Assembly (NCBI GenBank): GCA_023213315.1
Contig: JAKCPI010016966.1
Location: 1-64,000, forward strand
Reading direction: 5' to 3'
Origin: Euborellia annulipes
Taxonomy: Eukaryota; Arthropoda; Insecta; Dermaptera; Anisolabididae
DNA: 64,000 bases
This document shows, in pieces, positions 10,907 to 22,562 of this stretch; position 1 is the stretch's first letter; every line of letters starts with the position of its first letter. The position numbers were made by a program, and so were the translations under genes. A model generated the notes under the pieces. It worked only from the letters and a program-made list of their open reading frames with translations. It searched no databases and was not told the DNA's origin.

Positions 10907-11292
10907 CATAGACGCTGGAACTGGGGGGGGCAAGGGTACATTGCCCCCCTGGCATCCCACAGGGGGGGGGGCAGAGGGGGGCAAAATTTCTTCTTTTATT
11001 TCATTTATTTTTAAAAATGATATATTTTTACTTTTTAAAAATAAAATCTTCTAAATTAAAAAAATTAAAGGAGTAAGAAATTCATTTTTTTCTAATTTTT
11101 TCCAAAAATTTTTGATAAAACCACTGGCAAATTTTTTAAAATTTTAATTTTATTAAAATTGTGATTTTATTTAAAATTTTTAAAGTTTTATAGTGGATTT
11201 ATTTTTGTTTTATACTATTTGAACAAAATTATTTAATTTTCTAAAAAAAAAATTTTGCCCCCCCCTGATTCAAATTCGTTCCGGCGCCCCTG
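10907..11292. mobile_element. hAT-like MITE, 386 bp
   Basis: Ends 'catagacgctggaac' and 'gttccggcgcccctg' are imperfect inverted repeats. The flanks TATATTTA (10899-10906 and 11293-11300) form an 8-bp duplication, although the left one lies in a TA microsatellite and could be chance. The interior has the usual G and C runs. Confidence 0.5.
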
Positions 11293-11673
11293 TATATTTA
11301 CCCTGTGCTATAAACCTAGTTTAATTTTAAACATTTTACATTTCAAATTAATTAATCTCAGGAATGCTAGATAGCAGCACATGACTATTTTCTCCTTCAA
11401 TAAAAAAAAATGGATTTTTAAACGTCAGTAAGGTTAGTTTTCATCTTTATAATATCCTCGATAATATCAATGTCACTAAAAAAGACATTTAGTTTGTTTT
11501 TCTTATGTAATTTCGAAAATTAATATATAAGAACCTTGAAGAGTATAAATATTAACAAGAATATTTCTTATATTTTCGCTTTATTTGTGAGTATATCTAT
11601 TTATAAATAATTGTATTATTTTTTTTCTAATTATAGGATAAAAATTTTCATTATAGGTCGGTCCTTGTACAAA

Positions 11674-12708
11674 ATGCAGATATTCAGGCACAACTTGTTC
11701 AAATTGAAATATATTAATTTCAAAAGTTTCTCTTTAAATTTTTCAACAACTTCCCCGAGAAGAGCTTATCTTTTAGAACATTTATCAAATCGAGGACTTA
11801 TTAACGTTTCTGGAGAAGAATCGGAAAATTACCTCCAGGGTTTAATTACTAATGATATGAAACATTTAAAAAATTCCCCTTCTATCTTTGCATTATTTCT
11901 AAACAATAGAGGCCGAATTTTATATGATTCAATCATTTATAAAAATATTAACATTTCAAATTCTTACTTAATTGAATGTGATATAAATATTTTAGATGAA
12001 TTAAGTAAATATTTAAAGATATTCCGTGTTAGGAAGAAAATTGATATCACTAAAAATAATGATCTAAATATCTGGGCCCTCATCGACTCTGATATTGTAT
12101 ATAATATTGAAAGCCAACCCTCGGCCCCCCTAGATATTAATAAACTTAAAGTTCAAAATGATATAATTTATTGTAGAGATCCAAGATTAGCAGAACTAGG
12201 TTTTAGAATATTAGTCCCCAAAGAAGCACCTCCAGAAACAATTATTCTAAGTCCTTTTGCAAGTAAAAGCTCGGACGATCTTTATCGTCTCTTACGTTAC
12301 AAATTGGGAGTTGGTGAGGGAATCGAGGAACTAACACCAGGAAAGGCCTTGCCTTTAGAATGTAACGGAGATTATCTTCATGGTATTAGTTTCCATAAAG
12401 GCTGTTATATCGGTCAAGAATTAACAGCAAGAACTCATCATACTGGTGTTATTCGCAAGCGATTAATGCCGATTTTTACCAAAGAACAATTAGAAATTTC
12501 TATAAACATGGATGCTCCAATTCAAGGAGAATCATCTTCATCCTCCTTAGGAAAATTAAAAGCATTTTCTAAAAATGTAGGTCTCGCCCTTTTGAGAATT
12601 AATGAAGCTTTGAATGCAAACATTTTAACTTTATCAGATGTGGAAATTGAAACAGTTAGACCTGCTTGGTGGCCTCAAGAGTCTCCAAAAGAAATTAAGA
12701 AAATTTAA
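11674..12708 (+). CDS. IBA57: IBA57-like Fe-S cluster assembly factor (GcvT-fold)
   Basis: An intronless gene of 344 codons from the ATG at 11674. The hallmark of the family, KGCYIGQE, lies at about residue 242 and is followed by LTARTHHTG. The N-terminal half shows the folate-binding-like domain with an 'NYLQGLITND' segment. IBA57 acts in mitochondria with ISCA1/ISCA2 in maturation of 4Fe-4S proteins such as aconitase and lipoate synthase; the basic, Ser/Phe-rich first 30 residues fit a targeting peptide. The frame is open to an earlier ATG at 11611, but two acceptor-like sites (AG at 11635-11636 and 11655-11656) lie between, suggesting a spliced leader or 5' UTR exon, so the later ATG is preferred. 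Length is close to that of vertebrate IBA57. Confidence 0.88.
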   Translation: MQIFRHNLFKLKYINFKSFSLNFSTTSPRRAYLLEHLSNRGLINVSGEESENYLQGLITNDMKHLKNSPSIFALFLNNRGRILYDSIIYKNINISNSYLIECDINILDELSKYLKIFRVRKKIDITKNNDLNIWALIDSDIVYNIESQPSAPLDINKLKVQNDIIYCRDPRLAELGFRILVPKEAPPETIILSPFASKSSDDLYRLLRYKLGVGEGIEELTPGKALPLECNGDYLHGISFHKGCYIGQELTARTHHTGVIRKRLMPIFTKEQLEISINMDAPIQGESSSSSLGKLKAFSKNVGLALLRINEALNANILTLSDVEIETVRPAWWPQESPKEIKKI

Positions 12709-12726
12709 TTGTATTATAAAAATAAT

Positions 12727-12775
12727 AATAAATTGTTTTTCATAATCTTTATATTCTTCTTTTTTTTTATTCCAG
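12727..12775 (+). promoter_or_regulatory. Poly(A) signal plus splice acceptor between paired genes
   Basis: AATAAA at 12727-12732 lies 19 bp after the IBA57 stop. A long pyrimidine tract ending in TTCCAG (AG at 12774-12775) follows, and the next start codon is 13 bp further on. A 3' end signal followed at once by an acceptor with no upstream exon is what a spliced-leader operon junction looks like. Confidence 0.5.
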
Positions 12776-12788
12776 AATTATTTTTAAA

Positions 12789-13148
12789 ATGTCTGAAGCG
12801 GAAAAAACAAATGAGAGTGATAAAGAAAAAGAAAAATACTTCGAATGTAGCTTATGTGAACTCAAAGAAACTTATGATTATAAAGGGAAAAGTCCTCCTT
12901 ATGTAAAATTGATCAGATTCAAAGAAGATTGTTACGTTAGAAAAGATCCATTTGAGCCAAGGAAACAGGGACTGTTTTTAATTTTAGGCGCAGATTGTAT
13001 TTCATGCCAAAAATCTGTCTGTCAAAACTCGAAGTGTAGTTTTTTCTTTAAAAAGACTTATTGTGCTCCATGTGCAAAAATGAATGCAGAAAAATTTCCA
13101 AATGACGTTCAATTAAGATTAAAAAAGAAACTTGAACAAAAAAATTAA
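12789..13148 (+). CDS. CDPF1: Cysteine-rich DPF motif protein (CDPF1-like)
   Basis: An intronless gene of 119 codons. It has the family pattern: FECSLCEL near residue 18, the diagnostic KDPFEP, then LILGADCISCQKSVC, a CSFFFKKTYCAPC cluster and a FPNDVQLRLKKKLE C-terminus. The paired cysteines (CxxC, CxxC, CxxC-type) suggest metal binding, but the function of the family is unknown. Its length matches that of animal homologues. It starts 80 bp after the IBA57 stop and is probably transcribed with it. A lysine/glutamate-rich head of 15 residues precedes the conserved part. Confidence 0.85.
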   Translation: MSEAEKTNESDKEKEKYFECSLCELKETYDYKGKSPPYVKLIRFKEDCYVRKDPFEPRKQGLFLILGADCISCQKSVCQNSKCSFFFKKTYCAPCAKMNAEKFPNDVQLRLKKKLEQKN

Positions 13149-13952
13149 TCTAAATAGATTTAAATATAAATATTTTATTTTTAAGAAATACATATATATA
13201 TATATTGTTGATTACTTTTCAAAAATATGACCAAAAAAATATAAAAAATTATAAATAAAACGATATGATGTTTTTTTTCCCAATCCAAAAAAAAAATACA
13301 TTTGACTTTATTTTACATATAACTTTGATTTTATTATACTGGAGAGGAACACTCGGAAATGAAAGAATAGAAAAGAAAAAATTTAGCATAGCAACAAAGC
13401 AAAATCAAAACAAATAAACGCGTTGCGTTATTTCTTTGAATAGTGGGTGGGCAAAGTTGTGCGCTCGGCTTAGTCCGACCCTTTATTATTTTTGATATCC
13501 CTTAATTATTAATTAATTAATTTCAATTTTTTTTCTCCTTTAAATAATATTATTCTTGGATACCAAATGGCTTAAATAGAAATGCCTGGGCCCCCAATAG
13601 TTATTATAAATACGAAATTCGTTAAAGGTCTTAAATGGCCTAAGTTGCCGAAAAGACTGTGTGTGTGTGAGTGTGACTGTAAATGAGAAAAAATGTGAGC
13701 GTTTAAAAAAAAAATAAAAAATATTCAAAAAGTTTGGGCGCCAATAAGTTGTGACGTCACACTCCATTTCTCAAATTGTCATAAATGACATTTGCCATGT
13801 TTTTCTAACCGATTAGAATTTTTATTATGTGCCAAATGAACTATGTAAGTAATTAAAAAAATTGATTATTTTAATAAATTAAAAATTTCTTTTCGTTTTA
13901 GATTCAAAATCTTAATAAATATGGCATTACTTTTTAATTAAATTTAAAAAAA
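13149..13952 (+). other. CDPF1-VPS8 spacer
   Basis: Holds an AT microsatellite just after CDPF1, a possible poly(A) signal around 13250, and a SINE-like block at 13555-13700 whose tail ends in a GT-rich stretch. A pyrimidine-AG acceptor (AG at 13900-13901) lies about 50 bp before the VPS8 start codon and may mark a 5' UTR intron or a trans-splice site. Confidence 0.45.
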
Positions 13953-16900
13953 ATGGCCAGTAATGAAGGATTTCAGGAAGAGTCTTGTGATTCTTTACTT
14001 ATTGAAACATTAAATTTAGATCTTGAGGGAGTAAATATAAATTTATATTTATTAATTAATGATTATTAATATGTGTATATATTATTTAACTTTATCAATG
14101 TATTTCTAGCTTGATGATGCCGAGTATGATATCCCTCCTGTCGAAACACTTCCTACTTTGGAAAGTATTCTTCATGAACATGATCAGGCCTCCTTAAGTG
14201 AAGACGAAATGTCCAATTTAATGCTTCCCATTGGAGAGGTATTTTTCTTTTCTTAAAAAAAAAATGAAGGAGCAAGCAGCCAGGAAATAAGCCTCTACCA
14301 AATGAAACTCAAGAGTGTTGGAGTCTTTAATTAGCTAATCCTCTGAGCCATCCTCAGTCCATTTTCTAGAGAATGAACTCAAATGCCAGCGCAATGTAGA
14401 ATTGTCAATTTGTGGGTATTAATATACATAAAAATTCTTGTACATATATACCAAGCAATGCTAAGAGCTTTTTATGCGATGCAGTCATTTCAAGTCACAA
14501 AATTGTTCTAGTTTCGAAATAGATTGAGGATGGCGTTATCAAATTAAAACAGAAATTGTCTCCAATACTCTTGAGATTCATTTCGTAAAGGCGCCTGGGT
14601 GCCTGCTCTTTCATTTATTGTTAAAATACAACAGCCACTTTACAAATTGTCATTTTCTATTCTTTTTATATAATTTTTCAGGGAAGTTTTGAAGGTAGTG
14701 AAACTACATCAATTGGAAGTATTGGCAATCGAAGTCGAAGTTCTTCAGAAAGGAAAAATCCACCTATGAAACCTCAACTCACTACATCAGTTTTAAGACA
14801 TGTTATTTTGAAAAATATATCAGCGCAACTTCATCATTCTTGTGTAAATATTTAATTAATATTTCCATTATTGTATGATCTAAACTTCTTAAAACTAATT
14901 TTACTTTATCCCAATTATCCTTCAAATATCTAAATAAATTCCATTATATCAAGAGCGCCTTGACTTACAACTTACACTATTAATGTCATTACCCATAAAT
15001 GACTTCTTATTTCAACAAAGAACCGAAACACATTATCCAAATTAAATAATAATCAATCTGTGGCAGCCATGGCCAAAGCCTTCGTTTTTGCCCATGTTTT
15101 TACTTTTTCTTATAACCAATCGTCAATGATCCAGAAATCTTATTTCTTAAGGCTGTTGTTAACTAAAGCCCTGATATATTTCTACAGAATTTAACCAGTT
15201 TAAAATGAACTTATCCCTGAATTCACGAATCATCATTTCTTTGTAAAATAATATTTGTTTTTAATTTTAGGAAAATATAAATTCAGGGCTTCCTACAGCT
15301 TTAGCCGCAAGCACACTGATAGCCATAGGAACATCTCATGGTCTTGTCCTTATCTTTGATTCTGCACAAAATATACGTTGGTGTTTTGGTGATGCCCAAA
15401 GAGATCAACAAGGCTCTGTCTCAAGTCTCAGCTTTAATCATGACTGTTCAAGACTTCTTGTTGGCTACGCAAGAGGACAAATTCTTATGTATGATTTGAC
15501 AAATGGAAAATTATTAAGAACAATGACTGATGTACATCCACCTGGAACTGCTGTTCTTCACGTAAAGGTACTTAAATAATGAATAACATAATGGTGATTT
15601 AAAGAAAGAAAAAACACCTTCTTCCTTTCCAAAAAAAAATTACAATGTATACAATTCGTTGATTTTTTAATTTTTGTTAGAATTACAAATCAGAATAAGC
15701 CCTGATTTTTCTTTGCAACGGCTGACTTTTTTCCATGTCTGATCTTCCATTTTCTTATATCATATGATTCTATCCCAAAGTTTCTTATTGCCTTTGGTCT
15801 TTTCATCCGATATTTAAGGTGCTAAATATTTAAATGATTTTTTTTTTAATTAGAAGAAAGAGACGGGGGCCTTCCCGGTAAACAGCAGCCAGGAAAAATA
15901 GAAAGCCTTATATTCTGTTGCCTATGTTTCAAGAGCTATTCACACTCATCTTCAGAATTGTCAACTTACCTGTACTTATTTTTGACAATTCTGCGTGCCC
16001 TGAAGATTAATATTAATGCTTTTATAAGGCTTTTTATTTCACTTGGCTGTTGGGGAGGGCTCCTGTCTCTTTCTTCTAAGTGAATATCTACAGCAATTAA
16101 ACTGAAGAAATTTTATTTTTAATTAAAAATATATTTTGTTTACAGTTTACAGATTGGCCTACACTTGCCCTTTGTTCAGATAGTGGAGGATCTGTTTTTG
16201 AATTGAACTTTCGGAGAACTCTTGGAGTACGTGGATGTGATAGCAAATGTCTTTTTAGTGGAAGCCGTGGAGAGGTGTGCACAATTGAACCTCTTCTCCT
16301 CCATCAACTTACTTCACACCCTCTTCATGGTTTTGTTCTTATTGCTATGGCCACACTCTCGAAAGTAAGTAGTAAGTTTAGCAAAATTTTCATAATATAA
16401 AGTAAATTAAGGTAGATTTTCTTTTAGGTAATTGTTGTAAGCATAAGACCAAGACTTCGAGTTCTTTTTACTCATCCACTACAATCAAGTCTTGCTACTC
16501 TGCCTCTCTTAGCTTGGCAATTTGTCATCATTCAACTTGCCAACACATCTAGGGTCGTTGACCCTGTTCTTGCTTTCGCTCGACAATCTACGATATTCTT
16601 TTATCAGGTAATAATATATATTCTAGTTATATAATAGAAAGAAAGGACAGACTTCCAATGATTATTTATTTCGTTTAAAGGTTTCGGTAGATTCGCGCAG
16701 TAAGGTTCGATTTTTGCCTCTACAAAAGCTTCAAGTGCCATACCAGTTATTAAGTTTGCATTGGTTAAATGCCCGCACCCTCGCTGTAATGGATACCCTT
16801 GAACAATTACGTCTTGTTGACGTGCGCACTCAAGAAGAACTTGAATCAGCCGATTTAGCTAAACGAGGAGTCGCTTTGGTTTATGCTACTAGTCATTTTA

Positions 16901-19900
16901 AAGGTCTCAGTACAGGAGGCAATGTCAGCAAAGCTATGGTAAGCTAGCTTGATTTTATTTTAAATTTCTTTTATCTAAAATTTTCTATTTCATTTTTAGG
17001 CACTTGCTGGTGAACGAGCTTGTTATAATTCCTCAGTGAGTTTTGGCAATCAATTGTTAGTACTTGGAACTAAAACATTTCACGTTTTTAGTATCAGAAC
17101 TTGGAATGAACGGCTTGTCCATCTTGTCAAACAAGTATGTTTATAGATTGAAAAACTTCCTTGATTTTAGTGATAGGAAACGACTTGACCAGATTAATAG
17201 GAAATTTGAATATTTAAGCACATTTGGCTCTGAATTTTTTGACTCCAAAAATTAAACTTGCCAAGTGCTAATATTTCCTTAATAACCAATCGCTTTCGGA
17301 GTAATTTTCATTCAAACAAGATATTCTTGCCCTCGGGCCTTGGTGTAGTGGTAAGAGTGCTGGCCATTTGTACCAAGGATCGTGGGTTTGCATCCCTTCT
17401 CATGCGACAATTTATCCAATTGATTATTTAAATTATATCTTTTTCATTTCATTTATTTAAATTTTTTTTACAGAATAGGCATATGGATGCCCTTGCACTT
17501 GGAATGGCCATTTATCTCGATAAAGCGAAAGCCGTTGTTGGCCTGAAGGGACCTAAACATAAACGAAAGGAAATTTCAAAAAATAAAGTATTTTTTTTTA
17601 ATATAAAAAAATTTCTCTAAATAGAACGAATCCTATTAAATATGTTTTACACTTATAGGTAATAGAAATGCTTAATTCATTTATTGACGAGAAAATAAAT
17701 GACTCCGCCAGTGTAGATTTCCTTCAAGAAATAATTCCACAATGTATTAATCATTGTGTTGAACTTGAAACTTTGTAAGTATCCTACTATGAAATTTTTA
17801 ATTTTTTTTTTTAATTTGTCACATGATATTCATTAAAATTCCCTTTATACCATAATGTACAATTCCAAAGTTAAAGGCCATTCTTCCATTTTCTACATGT
17901 GATTACTTAATTAATTATTTAAAAAAAAAGGCTAGTAGGCAAAGTTAAAAATTATTTATAGAATCTTTCGTGGTTCAAACTTGAAAAAAATAATAAGATA
18001 ACCACATGTAGTGGTGGACTTTTTGGATGCCAAATGCCTAAAAGGAGAAGTTTTGGACAAAATTTTATTCCTCCATCCTCAGTCCTTGTAGGCTTATAAT
18101 CTAATTAGGCACAAAGTTGTCATTGTTGTTGCGAGTCTATGTATAGACTCTCACGAGGCATTAAACACTCGCCCGTTTTTATAAAAAAATATACATATGC
18201 ATAAATTTGTGCCGCAACAACAATGACAACTTTATGCCTAATTAGATTATAAGCCTTCAAGGACTGAGGATGGACAAGTTTTGTCCGAAACGTCTTCTTT
18301 TCGGCATTTGGCATCCAAAGGCTCTCCTTATTTGTTGCCCTCGTACTTGCTCTCTTCCAATCCATAACATCAACAGCAACCTCTCCAGCTGAAATTATTT
18401 AATTAAAAAAAAATACAATTTAAATTAATTCATTTATTTATAGAGACCTTTTATTTGGAAAACTTTGGGAAGCCTCTTTAACAACGCCTGCCGGACGTTC
18501 AATTTTCCTTGATTCTCTAGCAATCTGGATTGAATCCGCAAGAATAAATCATGTACCTCCAGGCATTATGCAACAATTAGTTGCTCATTTTGAGAACCGA
18601 GGTAAGAACTAGAAAATGACCGATACCAGTACGTTAATTTATTCTGCTTTTTGATATTATATATTGATTTGTCACTTTTAACAGAAATGTTACATGAGCT
18701 CGAAGCCTGTGTTGTAAATCTCGACGTAGCCTCCCTTGATATCGATCAATTGGTTCGATTAGGCAAAGCTCATTCTCTATACGATGCACTTATTCATATT
18801 TATAATCAAGCCTTGGCCGATTATATAACTCCTCTCACTGAATTACTTCATTTACTTCAAGATGCTTTATCCACAGGTAATTTACTTTTTAATTCTTTTT
18901 TTCTTGTTAGCTTATTTTGATAAATAATTTGTTTATAGGAAAACAATTGACTGACGAACAAATTTCTCTCGGGAATAAACTTCTTGTTTATATCAGTTGC
19001 TGTTTAGCTGGAAGAGCATATCCTGCAGGCGACATTCCAAGTTCCCTTGTGGATAACGTCAAACATGAAGTATTTAAATGTCTGACGTGCCTTCATAGTA
19101 AAGATGCTAGTGATACTGAGCCTCCTTATCCATATCTTAGGTAATTTTTTTTATTTTTAATCTAAAGAAATTAATGGAATATTCGACACTGCATTGATTC
19201 TGGATAGATAAAGCAAAGAGTGGGGCAATTGAAGAGTAATAATAAATAAATATGGTTTTATTTAAATATATCTGGCATACCTACTATTAACAAATTTGCT
19301 TTATACATTGAAATGAATTCCTTCCAAAATCATATATCCTTTATAGCGTGATACGAAGCCGTTCATTGCATGATGATATATTAATTGTTGATGGTTTCAG
19401 AGGATGATTTATCGGAAGAAATAAAACAGCAAAATATTTTTCAGGAATCGCCTTACCCCTTATATTTTGCAAACGCCCTAACGCCTGGCCATTTTCAGTG
19501 CAGGGTATTTCTTTGACAATCCTTCGTCTGGTATCTTAAACTTTTGCATCTCCCGAACGAACACTTGAATGCTCGTCTTCCCCTCCTGTCTTCATGCAAA
19601 AGTTTAGGCACCAGACGAAGGATCGCCAAAGAAATATATCCTTGGAGAATAAGCAATGTAAATCTTTCACTATGCCCCCCTTTGTGGAAATGTATTGAAT
19701 GTATAGATTTTTAAGAAAACCATTTAAGTAACGATATTTTTAAAAAATGATATTCACTAAATAAAAACAAAACTGTTAACTTTTGCGAAAGGATGTGGGG
19801 TGCCAAGTTGTATAAATAGGAAAGGTGTAGGCCTATGCTTATTTCTTGGCAATGAGAAAAATGACTAATTATAATAAAATAATTATTTTATTCATTTTTG

Positions 19901-20044
19901 TAATTTTGTACAGCCGCTGATGAAGAAATGCTATTAAATGCCTTCAAAATATTCCAAATATTACCTAGAAATAAGCATACACCTTTCCAAAAATGTAACT
20001 ATGTATTCAGAATATATTCCAGAAAAAATTTAAATATATATATC

Positions 20045-20081
<37 letters not shown>

Positions 20082-22525
20082 AAACCACATTTTTTCGTTT
20101 ATTACAAATATTCTTCATTTCTCCACCCTATGTATAAAGGTTCGGAGAAATAAATTCCGATTGGTTGTAGATGGCCGTAAGGATGATCAATTTTATTATA
20201 AGGACATCGGCCAAAAATAAATAATTTTTCGTATTATCCGTTTATTTGTAAATATTTCGATTCCAGTGATGGAATGCTCAGCTATTTTGTCATATTGGTT
20301 GGGAGGAATTAACGATTTGCAAAACATCTGTTGATTGTACTGAAGTTGATTCTATATCATGGAATCGCAATATTTACAAATAAACGGATAATACGCAAAA
20401 GTATTTATTTTTGGCCGATGTCCTTATAATAAAATTGAAATAAATTCAGCTTTTTTTCTTATTTTTACTCTATATTACTTTACTAGACCAATATTTCAGT
20501 GAATCTAACGTCCGCCATCCTCAATGACGCAGAGCGTTTTTTAGTTAAATTATTTTTTTTTTTTAATTAATCCCAAATTACTTGTTATCAAATCGCACTA
20601 TTGATTACTTGCACCTGGTTTATATATAGTATATATTATTTAGTTGCAAAATAATATTTTTAGGTAGATTTCAAGTCGAAGAGGAAATTTGAAACTCATT
20701 GACGTGTAGATCTAAAAACCGGGACACTGGGATAAGTGTTTAAAACTGCGACTGTCCCGGAGAAACCGGGACATATGGTAACTCATTTTATAAAGTGATG
20801 TAGAGTGAAATTAAAAAAACAGCTGACTTTATTTATAAAATATTCTATGTTAATTTATTTGATTAAAATTTTAAAACACAACTGATAATATCTAAAAAAT
20901 TTCAGAGTCCTTTTACATTTTGATACAAAGGAATTTGTAAATGTACTTGCTCTTGCTTTTGAAGAACCAGAATTCACATCCGAATTAGGAATTAAACAAA
21001 TTCAACGATTAATTGATATTTTAGTTTTAATTATGGTGCAAGGACAAGGATTTTCGGTAATTATTAAAACACTATTTCTTAACATCATTAACATCTTTTA
21101 TATATATATATACCTATACAAAAACTTTTATTCTCAGCCAAGTCAAGTCGGAATACTCTTTACCTTTCTTGCTCGCCTCCTTGCTAGACCAACCACATCT
21201 TCATCCACAGTATTACATGTGGATCGAGCTCTTTTCGAAAGGGTCGTTCATTTCTTAACAGCAGAAGATTCAGATGGGGGTAGTGCGTCACTTGGACGGC
21301 ATGAAGAACGACAACAAGCACTTTTAGAGCTAATCCGGGCTGGAGGATTGGCTCATTATGACTATGATACTCTCTTAATACAAGCTAAAAAAGCTCAATT
21401 GTATGTTGATATAAAAATCCTAATCTAATAATTTTCATTTATCTAATTTTTATTTTCTCTTACACTATTTCATTTAAACTAATAATTTTCATTCATATAT
21501 AAATTTTAGTTATCGTGTTTGTGAGTTGATATATGAACAACGACAAGAATATGATAAAATATTAAGTTGTTATCTGCAAGATCCTCTTCGACGTCCTCAA
21601 GTCTTTTCTTACCTCGGAAATATTTTATTAATTTATAATAATTCGGATGATAAAGTTAAAGTGGAAGTGCAAGTTATTGAAAATATAAAGGTATATATAT
21701 AATTATAAAAAAAACTTTTTAAGTGAATCAAAAACTGTATTTTATACAAAAAAAATCTGGTGTGTACTGTGCTGTCACACCAGATTTTTTTTGTTTCGAG
21801 ATATAGTGGGAATTCAGATGGTAGTCGCTTGGTGTATGTCTGATATATTTTTCCGCACGTGCCGTCTTTCCTGATAGGAAATGTTGAATTAAAATATTTT
21901 TGTTACGTTTTTTCCCAAAAAATTTATAAAGAGTTTTAAATTTTAAATAAAGTCTGTTAAATTTGCTCTAAAGAAAAAAAAAAATTTGGTTGCATTTTTT
22001 TTCTCATTTTGTTACTTGCCTCTATTAATAATACATCACCGCTATACAATTGCGTTTTACTGTTAAATTTGATTCACTTAATAGATGTACAGTGAGGGTC
22101 AATATTAAGTCCCATCCATGCGTTTTCTACTTGTGATTATTTCATTGTTTTTAAAAAAAATTTATATATTTTTTAATGGAGAAACTTTCATGGTTCAAAC
22201 CTAGAAAATTTCCAATAAAGATTTTCATTTTCTTTTATAAAAACTATGAAATAATCACAAGTAGAAAACGCATCGGTGGGACTTGATATTGTCCCTCACT
22301 GTACATTAATTTTATTTTTTATTTAATTTGGAACACGTTTGAATTTTTTACAGGAATTATTAGACATAGATCAATTAAAAACAGGTCAAATTATTTTTCA
22401 ACATTTATCAAAATCAATTCCTAAAATAATTGATATTTTAGAATCCGATCATAAAGTACTTTATCAATTTTTAGAAGGAATACTTCAATTTAAGTAAGTC
22501 AAAATTTAATAATTTTTAATTAGTT

Positions 22526-22562
<37 letters not shown>

